Source: Streptomyces profundus (GTDB lineage Bacteria; Actinomycetota; Actinomycetes; Streptomycetales; Streptomycetaceae). From it: DNA of 64,000 bases. Shown here one piece after another: positions 1-8,413 of the stretch. Position 1 is the stretch's first letter, and every line of letters starts with the position of its first letter. The translations under genes were made by a program, and so were the position numbers. The stretch is taken from assembly GCF_020740535.1 (NCBI RefSeq), contig NZ_CP082362.1:1116001-1180000 (forward strand). Reading direction: 5' to 3'. The notes under the pieces were generated by a model. It ran no database searches. It was not told where the DNA came from and was given only the letters and a program-made list of their open reading frames with translations.

Positions 1-926
1 AAGTCCCAGGCGAGGACGGAGCGGACGCATTCGTCCGCCGCCATCAGGCCGTCCGCGCGGAAGCGCGCCTCATAGCGCAGCACCTGGCCGATCAGCTGGT
101 GGGCCAGCGCGATATCGGCGTCCAGATCGAACTCGGGGGGCTTGCCCGTGCGGTCCACCACCTCGGCGGTGCGGGAGAGGAGCACCCGCTCGGCGGCCTC
201 CCGCCAGCCGACCGGATCGGGCACCGCGCCGTACTCCTGGATCATCGCCTGCCGCACCCGGAGCACGAACTCCCAGGCGGGGGATATCAGTTCGCCCTTC
301 AGCAGGCGCTCCAGGATCTCCAGCCACTGGCCCCTGCCGGTGACGCTCCACCAGGCCCGCAGCAGCTCCTTCTCCTCCGAGTAGCCGCCGGACTGCCAGC
401 CCAGGTGGTTCCAGATGGCGCCGTTGTTGACCATCAGCAGGGCGCCACAGGCCAGGCCGTGCGCCATCGGCCCCGTGCGGTGGCCCGTCCAGAGCGTCTT
501 CAACGGGCTCTCGGCCGAGCCGTTCCTCGCCCGCCGCTTCCACTTGCGGGGATCGGCCGGGAGGAACGTCTCCACCGGCGTGCCCGGGTTGACGGCGAGC
601 CAACGGGCGGGGCGCGGCCAGCCCTTGGCGAGATCGGCCAGCTCGCAGCGCTCGAAGATCTGGTCGGCCACCGGCGGGGGCAGCATGCCCCGCGTGTACA
701 CCGGCAGGCAGGGGCCCTTGACGTCCGGGTGGTGGAACGGGCTGAACCGCAGCCGGCCCGGCACCGCGTCCGCCAACTCCCTGGACATCGGCAGGAAGAG
801 ATCCGTGCCGGCCAGCACCTCGAAGTAACGCGTCCAGTCGCTGTTCAGCCCCGCGTCATAGAGCTGTTGCTCCACGCTCGTGGGCGGCTGCCACGGCAGA
901 TCGGCCGAGGTCCCCTCGTTCGCCAT
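1..926 (-). CDS. DUF1266-type hypothetical protein (3' end cut by window edge)
   Basis: Open from an ATG at 926 to the left edge without a stop, about 308 codons. I translated it by hand from the reverse strand: it begins MANEGTSADLPWQPPTS and has a central segment ACGALLMVNNGAIWNHLGWQ followed by Trp-rich helices. The layout (about 110-residue N-terminal part, then a Trp-rich helical part) resembles the SseB-like plus DUF1266 proteins common in Streptomyces, but the family call is from memory. Function is unknown and no catalytic residues are recognised. The start is supported by a TACAGT hexamer exactly six bases before the ATG, with no Shine-Dalgarno, so the mRNA is probably leaderless. 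It lies downstream of the trp operon but has its own promoter beyond the trp terminator. Confidence 0.6.
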   Translation of the reverse strand, partial: MANEGTSADLPWQPPTSVEQQLYDAGLNSDWTRYFEVLAGTDLFLPMSRELADAVPGRLRFSPFHHPDVKGPCLPVYTRGMLPPPVADQIFERCELADLAKGWPRPARWLAVNPGTPVETFLPADPRKWKRRARNGSAESPLKTLWTGHRTGPMAHGLACGALLMVNNGAIWNHLGWQSGGYSEEKELLRAWWSVTGRGQWLEILERLLKGELISPAWEFVLRVRQAMIQEYGAVPDPVGWREAAERVLLSRTAEVVDRTGKPPEFDLDADIALAHQLIGQVLRYEARFRADGLMAADECVRSVLAWD

Positions 927-932
927 GGCCCG

Positions 933-938
933 ACTGTA
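933..938 (-). promoter_or_regulatory. -10 hexamer of a leaderless promoter for the DUF1266-type gene
   Basis: TACAGT on the minus strand ends six bases before the ATG at 926, which would place the transcript start on or next to the A of the start codon. No good -35 is evident. It lies just past the trp terminator hairpin, so the gene can be transcribed independently of trp. Confidence 0.45.
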
Positions 939-954
939 CCCGCAGCCAGTGACA

Positions 955-987
955 GCCGGGGCGCTGACCAGCCGTCGGCGCCCCGGC
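955..987 (-). terminator. Hairpin terminator after trpA
   Basis: Perfect 10-bp inverted repeat (955-964 with 978-987, core GGGGCGC/GCGCCCC) with a 13-base loop, starting six bases after the trpA stop. There is no long U-tract, which is usual for Streptomyces. Confidence 0.65.
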
Positions 988-993
988 CCCCGA

Positions 994-1812
994 TCACCGT
1001 CCGGCCCGCACCCCGGCGGCCAACTCGCCCGCCAACGCGCGCAGTTGTTCGACGGCGGCCGGTTCGTCCGCCAGCCGGTCGAGCACCGCCTGGACAAAGG
1101 CGGAGCCGACGATCACCCCGTCGGCGAAGCCCGCGACCTCGGCCGCCTGGGTGCCGTTGGAGACGCCGAGGCCGACGCAGACCGGCAGCCTGGTGGTCTC
1201 CCTGGTGCGCGCCACCAGACCGGCCGCGCCCTGGCTGACGGCGGCCCGCCCGCCGGTGACCCCCATCAGCGAGGCCGCGTAGACGAAGCCGCTGCCGGCC
1301 GCCGTGATGGTGGCCAGCCGCGCGTCGGCGCTGCTGGGCGCGACCACGAACACCGTGGCGAGACCGTGCTGTTCGGCGGCCTCGCACCAGCCGTCGGACT
1401 CCTCGACCGGCAGGTCGGGCAGGATGCAGCCGGCCCCGCCCGCCTCGGCGAGTTCGGCGGCGAACCGCTCGGGACCGTAGCGGTCCACCGGGTTCCAGTA
1501 GGTCATCACCAGCACCGGCACGCCGGTCGCCGCGTGCAGTTCGCGCACCGTGCGCAGCACGTCGGCGATCCGCACCCCGCCGCGCAGCGCGATGTCGTCG
1601 GCGGTCTGGATGACCGGGCCGTCCAACACCGGGTCGCTGTGCGGCAGTCCGATCTCGATGATGTCGCAGCCGCCCTCGACCATGGCCACCGCGGCGCGGA
1701 TGCCCGCGTCCACGCTGGGGAAGCCGGCCGGGTAGTAGCCGAGCAACGCCGCGCGCCCCTCGGCGCGCGCCCCCGCCAACGCCGCCTCCAGCAGCTTCAG
1801 ATTGCCGCTCAC
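994..1812 (-). CDS. trpA: Tryptophan synthase alpha subunit
   Basis: Cleaves indole-3-glycerol phosphate to indole and glyceraldehyde 3-phosphate, passing indole to TrpB; cytoplasmic TIM barrel. 272 aa, normal family length. The segment [16 protein letters not shown] carries the catalytic Glu (E53) and Asp (D64); the LPDLPVEES loop and a GLGVSNGTQ phosphate-binding loop follow. The GTG start at 1812 overlaps the trpB stop by four bases (GTGA), so translation is probably coupled and the alpha:beta ratio fixed. It is the last gene of trpC-trpM-trpB-trpA and is followed by a hairpin terminator. Confidence 0.97.
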   Translation of the reverse strand: MSGNLKLLEAALAGARAEGRAALLGYYPAGFPSVDAGIRAAVAMVEGGCDIIEIGLPHSDPVLDGPVIQTADDIALRGGVRIADVLRTVRELHAATGVPVLVMTYWNPVDRYGPERFAAELAEAGGAGCILPDLPVEESDGWCEAAEQHGLATVFVVAPSSADARLATITAAGSGFVYAASLMGVTGGRAAVSQGAAGLVARTRETTRLPVCVGLGVSNGTQAAEVAGFADGVIVGSAFVQAVLDRLADEPAAVEQLRALAGELAAGVRAGR

Positions 1813-3050
1813 CGGTCGTTCTCCTCGCCGTCGTAGAGCCCGAAGTAGCGGGCGGCGGTGTCCATGTCCTTGTCGCCGCGCCCGGAGAGGTTGACCACCA
1901 GCACGGCCTCGGGGCCCAGCTCCCGCCCGAGTTCGAGGGCGCCGGCGAGCGCGTGGGCGCTCTCGATGGCCGGAATGATGCCCTCGGTGCGGGACAGCAG
2001 CCGCAGCGCCTCCATGGCCTGGGCGTCCGTGACGGGCCGGTACTCGCCGCGTCCGCTGTCCTTGAGGTAGGAGTGCTCGGGGCCGATCCCCGGGTAGTCG
2101 AGGCCGGCCGAGATCGAGTACGGCTCGGTGATCTGCCCCTCGTCGTCCTGGAGCACATAGGAGCGCGAGCCGTGCAGCACACCGGGTTCGCCGGCGGTCA
2201 GCGTCGCCGCGTGCTCGCCCGACTCGACGCCGTGCCCGGCCGCCTCGCAGCCGACCAGGCGGACCCCGGCGTCCGGGATGAAGGCGTGGAAGAGGCCGAT
2301 CGCGTTGGAGCCGCCGCCCACACAGGCGACCACCGCGTCCGGCAGCCGCCCGACGCGCTCGGTGATCTGCCGCCTGGCCTCCACCCCGATGACCCGGTGG
2401 AAGTCCCGCACCAGGGCGGGGAACGGGTGCGGTCCGGCGGCCGTGCCGAAGAGGTAGTGGGTCGTCTCGACGGTGGCGACCCAGTTGCGGAACGCCTCGT
2501 TGATGGCGTCCTTCAGGGTGCGGCTGCCCGAGGAGACCGCGATCACCTCGGCGCCCAGCATCCGCATCCTGGCGACGTTCAGGGCCTGCCGCTCGGTGTC
2601 GACCTCGCCCATGTAGATGGTGCAGCGCAGCCCGAAGAGGGCGCAGGCGGTGGCCGTGGCCACGCCGTGCTGGCCCGCGCCGGTCTCGGCGATCACCCGG
2701 GTCTTGCCCATCCTGCGGGTGAGCAGCGCCTGCCCCAACACGTTGTTGATCTTGTGCGAGCCGGTGTGGTTGAGGTCCTCACGCTTGAGGAACACCCGGG
2801 CGCCGCCGGCCTGTTCGGCGAACCTGGGCACCTCGGTCAACGGGCTCGGGCGGCCCGCGTAGTTGACCATCAGGTCGTCCAGCTCGGCGAGGAAGGCGGG
2901 GTCGTTCCTCGCCTTCTCGTACTCGGCGGCGACCTCGTCCATGGCCGACCTCAGGGCCTCGGGGACGAAGGTGCCGCCGAAGGCGCCGAAGTAGCCCCGC
3001 GCGTCGGGCACCCCACTGTCGGGGTCGGGATGGAAGTACTCAGCTGGCAT
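1809..3050 (-). CDS. trpB: Tryptophan synthase beta subunit
   Basis: PLP-dependent condensation of indole with serine to give tryptophan. 413 aa. The PLP lysine is K100 in [18 protein letters not shown] carries the catalytic Glu (E122); [10 protein letters not shown] is the cofactor-phosphate loop. The ATG at 3050 is preceded by a GGAAGG ribosome-binding site. The N-terminal stretch [21 protein letters not shown] is typical of actinobacterial TrpB1. It follows a 218-base gap after trpM and overlaps trpA by four bases. Confidence 0.97.
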   Translation of the reverse strand: MPAEYFHPDPDSGVPDARGYFGAFGGTFVPEALRSAMDEVAAEYEKARNDPAFLAELDDLMVNYAGRPSPLTEVPRFAEQAGGARVFLKREDLNHTGSHKINNVLGQALLTRRMGKTRVIAETGAGQHGVATATACALFGLRCTIYMGEVDTERQALNVARMRMLGAEVIAVSSGSRTLKDAINEAFRNWVATVETTHYLFGTAAGPHPFPALVRDFHRVIGVEARRQITERVGRLPDAVVACVGGGSNAIGLFHAFIPDAGVRLVGCEAAGHGVESGEHAATLTAGEPGVLHGSRSYVLQDDEGQITEPYSISAGLDYPGIGPEHSYLKDSGRGEYRPVTDAQAMEALRLLSRTEGIIPAIESAHALAGALELGRELGPEAVLVVNLSGRGDKDMDTAARYFGLYDGEENDR

Positions 3051-3268
3051 CGATCTCTGTGCCTTCCCAGAAGAACGGAAAGAGGAGCGGAACGGGACAC
3101 CCTGGCACGCGGCGGGCGCTCGGCCGGGCGGCGTGCGGGGGTGTCGAGGACACCGGGAGGTGCCTGGGGTGACCGGGGAGGGACGGACGCACGGAGGCGT
3201 GCGGCGGCGCCCCTCGGCGCGGGCGCGCCGGGGCGCGTGACATCACGGGCACGGAGTGCCGGCGTGCG
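3051..3268. other. Untranslated spacer between trpM and trpB
   Basis: About 218 bases inside the trp operon. It contains a 67-codon open frame (3243 to 3040, minus) that runs into trpB by 11 bases, but it is only Pro/Arg/Ser-rich and looks like chance GC-rich sequence. The length leaves room for an internal promoter or an RNA structure before trpB. No clear hairpin or operator was identified. Confidence 0.4.
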
Positions 3269-3493
3269 TCAGCCCTGGCGGAACGCCCCTGACCTCGAAC
3301 CGGCCGGCCATCGGCGGCCTCGCACCTGCCCCGGCTCGGCACCGATGTGGTACCGCACCCGACGCCCCAACACCCGGCGGGCCGGGGCGCGGCAGCCGCG
3401 CGGGCGGGCGCCCCGGGCGCCGCGCGCCGCGATCCCGCCGGCGGGCGGCGGAGCGCCGCGCCTCGGCGTGCCGTACGGGTGTCCGGGGGTCAT
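3269..3493 (-). CDS. trpM: Small tryptophan-operon protein, TrpM-like modulator
   Basis: 74-aa basic protein starting at an ATG seven bases after the trpC stop. Its C-terminal half (RGCRAPARRVLGRRVRYHIG followed by AEPGQV) matches what I remember of the Streptomyces TrpM/TrpX family, small proteins encoded between trpC and trpB; S. coelicolor TrpM is about 63 aa. That protein is reported to influence growth, development and antibiotic production rather than catalyse a step. The N-terminal 25 residues are Pro/Gly/Arg low complexity, so the true start could be internal. No enzyme motif is visible. Confidence 0.65.
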   Translation of the reverse strand: MTPGHPYGTPRRGAPPPAGGIAARGARGARPRGCRAPARRVLGRRVRYHIGAEPGQVRGRRWPAGSRSGAFRQG

Positions 3494-3500
3494 CCGCGCC

Positions 3501-4307
3501 TCAGCGCCCCTGCCGCAGCGCCGGGTGGGCGCCGGCGGCGACCAGGTCGGCGACGGCGGCGCGCGGGTCCTTGCCGGTGACCAGGGACTCGCCGACCAGC
3601 ACGGCGTCGGCGCCCTCGTTGGCATAGGCGATCAGATCGTGCGGGCCCCGCACCCCGGACTCCGCGATCCGGACGATGCCGCCGGGGATCTCGGGGGCCA
3701 CCCGCTCGAAGGTGGAGCGGTCCACCTCCAGGGTCTTCAGGTTCCGCGCGTTCACCCCGATGATCCGGGCGCCCGCGTCCACGGCGCGCTCCACCTCGTC
3801 CTCGTCGTGCACCTCGACCAGCGGGGTGAGGCCGATGGACTCGGCGCGCTCCACCAGCGAGACCAGCGCCGGCTGCTCCAGCGCGGCGACGATCAGCAGG
3901 ATCAGGTCGGCGCCGTGCGCGCGGGCCTCCCACAGCTGGTAGGCGGTGACCACGAAGTCCTTGCGCAGCACCGGGATGTCCACCCGGGCGCGGACCTCGG
4001 CGAGGTCGGCGAGCGAGCCGCCGAACCGGCGCTGCTCGGTGAGGACGGAGATCGCCGCCGCGCCGCCGGCCTCGTAGTCGGCGGCCAGCGCGGCCGGATC
4101 GGCGATCGCGGCGAGCGCGCCCTTGGACGGACTGGAGCGCTTGACCTCGCAGATCACCGTGACACTGTCGCCCTTGAGCGCCGCGACACCGTCCTTGGCC
4201 GGTGGGGCCGAGGCGGCGCGTTCCTTCAGCTCGTCGAGGGTGACATGTGCCTGCCGCTCGGCGAGGTCGGCTCGGACTCCGTCGATGATCTCGTCGAGCA
4301 CACTCAC
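3501..4307 (-). CDS. trpC: Indole-3-glycerol phosphate synthase
   Basis: Converts carboxyphenylamino-deoxyribulose phosphate to indole-3-glycerol phosphate. 268 aa, monofunctional (no TrpF domain). Catalytic segments are visible: [12 protein letters not shown] (catalytic Glu/Lys region and phosphate contacts), VLRKDFVV (catalytic Lys), and IAESGVRG near the C-terminus. The open frame continues upstream to 4589, but the GTG at 4307 follows AGGAAGGGG at a suitable distance and begins the conserved [15 protein letters not shown]. First gene of trpC-trpM-trpB-trpA. Confidence 0.95.
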   Translation of the reverse strand: MSVLDEIIDGVRADLAERQAHVTLDELKERAASAPPAKDGVAALKGDSVTVICEVKRSSPSKGALAAIADPAALAADYEAGGAAAISVLTEQRRFGGSLADLAEVRARVDIPVLRKDFVVTAYQLWEARAHGADLILLIVAALEQPALVSLVERAESIGLTPLVEVHDEDEVERAVDAGARIIGVNARNLKTLEVDRSTFERVAPEIPGGIVRIAESGVRGPHDLIAYANEGADAVLVGESLVTGKDPRAAVADLVAAGAHPALRQGR

Positions 4308-4693
4308 GCGACCGGCCCCTTCCTGTCGGTGTGGGGAGGGCAATCCCCATCGATAGTATCGGGCACCGCCGACACCCGTACCACCCGCCCACGGCGCGGG
4401 GACACCCCCCGGCGCCGGTGCGGTCCCCGCGCCTGGAGCCCGCCGTTCGCGCAGGTCAGAGGCCCAGGGCCGGGAACGGTGCACGGGTGCGCGGCGCGGT
4501 GGGCGCGGCCCGTTGGAGCCCTCCGGGCGCCATGGCCGGGCGGGCCGGCGGCGCGCCGCGGCCCTGCCCGGGGTTGACGCGCGCCACATGGCCGACCGCC
4601 GCGCCCTGCGGGGCGACGGCGGTCAGGGGTGGACCCGGCCGAAGCGGCGGGCGCCGTTCTGTGACCAGACTCACCACGGCTCGGCGACGGCCC
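4308..4693. other. Intergenic region upstream of trpC
   Basis: About 386 bases. On the minus strand a TACTAT hexamer lies near 4353-4358, 46-51 bases before the trpC start, and is a candidate -10; no matching -35 was found. I looked for a Trp-rich leader peptide and attenuator and did not find a convincing one. A 73-codon minus-strand frame (4456-4677) is Pro/Ala-rich and unlikely to be real. Confidence 0.4.
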
Positions 4694-4990
4694 TCAGGTG
4701 GTGGCGGCCGGCTTGGGCTCGCCGGAGGACTGCGCCGGGACGTCGACCGATCCGGCGGCCGACTCCCGCGGCTCCCTGGGGCTCCGGGAGACGGCGGGCT
4801 CCTGGCCGAGGCCCATCGAGCGCATCACCAGGCCGACCACGCAGGCCAGCAGGAGCACCACGCCGCCGGCGGCCACGCCCCACGGCTCGGCGACAACGGT
4901 GAAGTAGCTACAGACGCAGAACCCGATGAAAGCGATGATCACCCCGGTCCAGGCGGCAGGGGTGTTGCCGTGGTGGTACTTGCCCGCCAT
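4694..4990 (-). CDS. HGxxPAAW-motif small membrane protein
   Basis: 98 aa beginning MAGKYHHGNTPAAWTG, an exact HGNTPAAW signature, followed by two hydrophobic helices (about residues 15-37 and 41-62) and a charged, Pro/Ser-rich cytoplasmic-looking tail. This family is regularly found in the trp region of actinomycetes; its function is unknown. It is encoded 94 bases after the TIGR02234-type membrane protein and upstream of trpC. Confidence 0.8.
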   Translation of the reverse strand: MAGKYHHGNTPAAWTGVIIAFIGFCVCSYFTVVAEPWGVAAGGVVLLLACVVGLVMRSMGLGQEPAVSRSPREPRESAAGSVDVPAQSSGEPKPAATT

Positions 4991-5084
4991 GTGTGTGCTC
5001 CTCGGAAACGAAACGACGAACGGAAGGTCCTGAGCGGGTGTCTCCCTCGCCCACCTCCCATTGTGGCAGGCCACGCCGACAGTC

Positions 5085-5714
5085 CTAGGTGGGGTCCTCG
5101 CCCCGGTCCAGGGCCCGCCAGATGTCCTCGGGGCGGTCCTGGTCGCCGGCGTCGCGCCCGCCCCGGTCGTACCGGCCGCCCCGCTCGTACCGGCCAGCGC
5201 GCTCGTACCTGCTGGACATCGCCGGCCAGTGGCGTCCGTAGCTCAGCGCCAACAGCCCGGCGCACAGCAGCAGCAGCCCGCCCAGCGCGGAGAGCCAGGG
5301 CCAACCGGTGTGGCTCACGGAGGTGACCGCGACATCGGTGATGCCGATGGTCTCCACCGCCACGCCGTCCAGCGCCTTGGTGTCGCCGGCGCCGAGCAGC
5401 GCGGCGCCGATCGAACCAGCGCCGCTGAGCGCCAACGCGGAGGCGACGACCACCCGGCCCGTTCCGCGCACCGCGAACACCGCGACCAGCGCGGCGAGAC
5501 CGACCAGCGCCAGCGCGCTGGGCAGTCCTGAGACCGCGCTGCCGCTCGCCGTCACCGGCAGTTCGGCGCCGCCGCCCTGGGCGTCGCCCTCGCCCCAGGT
5601 CTGCCCCGCCGAGATCAGGACGACGGCGGCCCCGGCGGCGCCGAACAGCAGCGCCAGGCCGAGCGCCCGACGCGTCGCCCTGGCGCTCGGGCTGTGGGAG
5701 GGGTCACGGGTCAC
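5085..5714 (-). CDS. Trp-region conserved membrane protein (TIGR02234 / Trp_oprn_chp type)
   Basis: 209 aa with four predicted hydrophobic segments (about residues 17-37, 64-82, 88-107, 138-160) and an Arg/Tyr/Gly-rich repeat tail (RYERAGRYERGGRYDRGG). The GTG start overlaps the trpE stop by four bases, so it is co-translated with trpE. Its position after trpE matches the conserved actinobacterial trp-operon membrane protein of unknown function. A role in transport or regulation of tryptophan is only inference from context. Confidence 0.8.
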   Translation of the reverse strand: MTRDPSHSPSARATRRALGLALLFGAAGAAVVLISAGQTWGEGDAQGGGAELPVTASGSAVSGLPSALALVGLAALVAVFAVRGTGRVVVASALALSGAGSIGAALLGAGDTKALDGVAVETIGITDVAVTSVSHTGWPWLSALGGLLLLCAGLLALSYGRHWPAMSSRYERAGRYERGGRYDRGGRDAGDQDRPEDIWRALDRGEDPT

Positions 5715-7249
5715 CCCTCCACGCTACCGCGCAGCCTTCCCGCCGTGGCCACCGCCCTGAGAACGGCCGCCGCCTTGTTGGCGCACTCCGTGTCCTCGGC
5801 GACCGGGTCGGAGTCGGCGACCACCCCGGCGCCCGCCTGGACATGGGCGACGCCGTCGCGGAGGACGGCGGTGCGGATGGCGATCGCGGTGTCGGCGTCG
5901 CCGGCGAAGTCCAGATAGCCGACGCAGCCGGCGTAGACGCCGCGCCTGGTCGGCTCCAGCTCCTCGATGATCTCCATGGCGCGCGGCTTGGGGGCGCCCG
6001 AGAGGGTGCCGGCGGGGAAGCAGGCGGTGAGCGCGTCGAAGGCGGTGCGCCCCTCGGCCAGCCGCCCGGTGACCGTGGAGACGATGTGCATCACATGGCT
6101 GTAGCGCTCCACCGTCATGAAGTCGACCACCTCGACCGTGCCCGGCACCGAGACCCGGCCGAGGTCGTTGCGGCCGAGGTCGACCAGCATCAGGTGCTCG
6201 GCCCGCTCCTTGGGGTCGGCCAGCAGCTCCTCGCCCAGCGCGGCGTCCTCCCCCGGTGTCCCGCCGCGCGGCCTGGTGCCGGCGATGGGGTGCAGCATGG
6301 CGCGCCCGTCCGCCACCTTCACCAGCGCCTCGGGGCTGGAGCCCACCACGTCGAACCCGCTCTCACCGGCCGCCTCGTCGCCGGCGAACCGGAAGAGATA
6401 CATGTAGGGGCTCGGGTTGGTGGTGCGCAGCACCCGGTAGACGTCCAGGGCACTGGCCGTGCAGGGCGCGTCGAAGCGCTGCGACGGCACCACCTGGAAG
6501 GCGTCGCCTGCCCTGATGTACTCCTTGGCCGCCTCGACCGCGCCACGGTAGCTGGCACCGCCCGACCGCGCGGTGAACGTGGGCAGTTCGCTGGCCGGCA
6601 GCTCGACGGCCGGCAGCGCGAGGGGCCGGGCCAGATCGGCCGCCATCGCGTCGAGCCTGGCCACGGCGTCCGCGTGGATCGCCGGCAGCCGGTCCTCGTC
6701 GGGGGCGCCCGGCGCCGGCGGGTCGGTGAAGGCGTTGGCGATCAGCAGCACGGTGCCGTCGCGGTGGTCGAGGACGGCGAGGTCGGCGGCGAGCAGCATC
6801 GTCAGCTCGGGGAGCCGCAGATCGTCCGTGGTGGAGTCGCCGATGGCCTCCAGGCGGCGGACCACGTCGTAGCCGAGGTACCCGACCATGCCGCCGGTGA
6901 ACGGGGGCAGTTCGGGGTCGCGCGGGGTGTGCAGCACCCGCAGCGTCTCGCGCAGCACCTCAAGCGGGTCGCCCCCGGTCGGCACCCCGGCCGGCGGCCG
7001 TCCCACCCAGTGGGCCCGCCCGTCCCGCACGGTGAGCGTGGCCGCGCCGCGCACCCCGACGAAGGAGTAACGGGACCAGGTGCGGCCGTTCTCCGCCGAC
7101 TCCAACAGGAAGGTGCCGGGCCGGCCGGCGGCCAGCTTGCGGTACAGACCGACCGGGGTGTCGCCGTCGGCGAGCAGGCGACGGGTCACCGGGATGACCC
7201 GCCGCTCCTTGGCGAGCACCCGAAAGCGGTCGATGTCCTCAGTCGTCAT
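5711..7249 (-). CDS. trpE: Anthranilate synthase component I
   Basis: Uses chorismate plus ammonia or glutamine to form anthranilate; the glutaminase partner (trpG) is not in this window. 512 aa. N-terminal feedback domain with LLESAENGRTWSRYSF (the LLES tryptophan-sensing motif), then the chorismate-binding domain with IAGTRPRGGTPGED, DLGRNDLGRV, FPAGTLSGAPKPRAMEIIEE and QAGAGVVADSDP. The ATG at 7249 lies 11 bases after the hisI stop, so it is read from the hisI transcript and no trp leader attenuator sits between them. Confidence 0.96.
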   Translation of the reverse strand: MTTEDIDRFRVLAKERRVIPVTRRLLADGDTPVGLYRKLAAGRPGTFLLESAENGRTWSRYSFVGVRGAATLTVRDGRAHWVGRPPAGVPTGGDPLEVLRETLRVLHTPRDPELPPFTGGMVGYLGYDVVRRLEAIGDSTTDDLRLPELTMLLAADLAVLDHRDGTVLLIANAFTDPPAPGAPDEDRLPAIHADAVARLDAMAADLARPLALPAVELPASELPTFTARSGGASYRGAVEAAKEYIRAGDAFQVVPSQRFDAPCTASALDVYRVLRTTNPSPYMYLFRFAGDEAAGESGFDVVGSSPEALVKVADGRAMLHPIAGTRPRGGTPGEDAALGEELLADPKERAEHLMLVDLGRNDLGRVSVPGTVEVVDFMTVERYSHVMHIVSTVTGRLAEGRTAFDALTACFPAGTLSGAPKPRAMEIIEELEPTRRGVYAGCVGYLDFAGDADTAIAIRTAVLRDGVAHVQAGAGVVADSDPVAEDTECANKAAAVLRAVATAGRLRGSVEG

Positions 7250-7260
7250 GGCCCCTGACC

Positions 7261-7650
7261 CTAGGCCATGCCCCGCGCGACCTGCGCCCCCTCGCCCAGC
7301 GGGAGTTCGTCGGCGTCGAAGCAGGTGCGGTCCCCGGTGTGGCAGGCGGCGCCGATCTGGTCGACGCGGACCAGCACGGTGTCGCCGTCGCAGTCGAGCG
7401 CCACGGACCTCACATGCTGCACATGGCCCGAGGTGTCGCCCTTGGCCCAGTACGCGCGGCGGCTGCGGCTCCAGTACGTGCACCGCCCGGTGACCAGGGT
7501 GCGCCGGAGGGCCTCGTCGTCCATCCAGCCCAGCATCAGCACCTCGCCGGTGTCGTACTGCTGCGCGATCGCGGGGAAGAGGCCGTTCGCGTCGCGCTTG
7601 AGCCGCGCGGCGATGGCCGGGTCGAGTCGGGGCGCCTGGGTGCTGGACAT
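7261..7650 (-). CDS. hisI: Phosphoribosyl-AMP cyclohydrolase
   Basis: Opens the purine ring of phosphoribosyl-AMP in histidine synthesis; Zn/Mg enzyme. 129 aa, HisI only (no HisE fusion). Motifs: [10 protein letters not shown] at 39-48, [20 protein letters not shown] at 60-79, the metal site CDGD at 87-90, and C103/C110 in [10 protein letters not shown]. It is separated by about 20 kb from the other his genes and coupled instead to trpE. The ATG at 7650 has CAGAAT six bases before it, suggesting a leaderless start. Confidence 0.96.
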   Translation of the reverse strand: MSSTQAPRLDPAIAARLKRDANGLFPAIAQQYDTGEVLMLGWMDDEALRRTLVTGRCTYWSRSRRAYWAKGDTSGHVQHVRSVALDCDGDTVLVRVDQIGAACHTGDRTCFDADELPLGEGAQVARGMA

Positions 7651-7656
7651 GCCCCC

Positions 7657-7662
7657 ATTCTG
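7657..7662 (-). promoter_or_regulatory. -10 hexamer of a leaderless hisI-trpE promoter
   Basis: CAGAAT on the minus strand, six bases before the hisI ATG. No Shine-Dalgarno is visible. It would drive hisI-trpE and the coupled membrane genes. Confidence 0.4.
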
Positions 7663-7741
7663 CCCCGCCGGCGCCCGACCCGTTTCCGCCAGGAAGCCCC
7701 GCGCGACCGCGGGAACTCCCGGGAAACGGGGGCGCACCGCA

Positions 7742-7747
7742 TACCCT
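7742..7747 (+). promoter_or_regulatory. -10 hexamer of a leaderless promoter for the TIGR03085 gene
   Basis: TACCCT seven bases before the ATG at 7755, with no ribosome-binding site between. It faces away from the hisI promoter across about 80 bases. Confidence 0.45.
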
Positions 7748-7754
7748 TGTGCGC

Positions 7755-8390
7755 ATGTCTACCCATGCCAAACGTGAACGTCTGCTGCTCGCCGACCTGT
7801 TGGAGAACGCGGGCCCCGAGGCTCCCACCCTGTGCGAGGGCTGGACCACCCGCGACCTGGCCGCGCACCTGGTGGTGCGGGAGCGCCGGGCGGACGCGGC
7901 GAGCGGGGCGATCATCAAGCCGCTCGCGGCCCGGGGGGAGCGGGTGCGCGACGAGTTCGCCGCCAAGCCCTACGACGAGCTGCTCCAGCTGATCAGGACC
8001 GGGCCGCCCCGGATGTCCCCGTTCTCGTTCAAGCAGATCGACGAGGCGGCCAACGTCGTCGAGTTCTATGTCCACGGCGAGGACATCCGCCGTGCCCAGC
8101 CGGACTGGGAGCCCCGTTCGCTCGATCCGGTCTTCTCGGACGCGCTGTGGAAGCGCCTTGAGACGGCCGGCCGGATCATGGGCCGGCGCAGCCCCGTCGG
8201 TCTGGTGCTGCGCCGGCCCAACGGGCAGACGGTGGTGGCGCACAAGGGCACCCCCGTGGTGACGGTCACCGGCGATCCTGGCGAGCTGCTGATGTTCGCC
8301 TCCGGCCGGCAGGAGACGGCCCGGGTGGGCTTCGAGGGCGACGAGGACGCGGTGGCCAGGGCCATGTCCGCCAAGCTCGGCCTCGGCTGA
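7755..8390 (+). CDS. TIGR03085-family (DinB/mycothiol-type fold) protein
   Basis: 211 aa. [20 protein letters not shown] near residues 27-46 has the conserved His of the DinB-like maleylpyruvate-isomerase N-terminal fold, and [15 protein letters not shown] carries a second conserved His/Glu group. These proteins are predicted metal-binding and often mycothiol-linked; the actual substrate is unknown. The ATG at 7755 is chosen over a GTG two codons upstream because of the -10 spacing. The stop codon lies inside a 30-bp palindrome shared with the convergent neighbour. Confidence 0.75.
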   Translation: MSTHAKRERLLLADLLENAGPEAPTLCEGWTTRDLAAHLVVRERRADAASGAIIKPLAARGERVRDEFAAKPYDELLQLIRTGPPRMSPFSFKQIDEAANVVEFYVHGEDIRRAQPDWEPRSLDPVFSDALWKRLETAGRIMGRRSPVGLVLRRPNGQTVVAHKGTPVVTVTGDPGELLMFASGRQETARVGFEGDEDAVARAMSAKLGLG

Positions 8391-8413
8391 GCGGGGGCGC
8401 CCCCGCTCAGCCG
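8384..8413. terminator. 30-bp perfect palindrome, bidirectional terminator containing both stop codons
   Basis: 15-bp arms (8384-8398 and 8399-8413) with no spacer. The TGA of the plus-strand gene (8388-8390) and the TGA of the minus-strand gene (8407-8409) occupy mirror positions. It would fold the 3' ends of both convergent mRNAs into the same GC-rich hairpin. Confidence 0.7.

Noticed and set aside
3040..3243. 67-codon frame overlapping the trpB start
   Set aside because: Considered as an alternative trpM, but the 3269-3493 frame has the recognisable TrpM-like core and lies next to trpC. This one is Pro/Arg/Ser noise.
1953..4577. 874-codon plus-strand frame across trpB-trpC
   Set aside because: Antisense to two confirmed trp genes; composition is typical of complement-frame translation.
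4308..4693. Possible Trp leader peptide / attenuator for trpC
   Set aside because: No short frame with consecutive Trp codons and no terminator/antiterminator pair could be made out.
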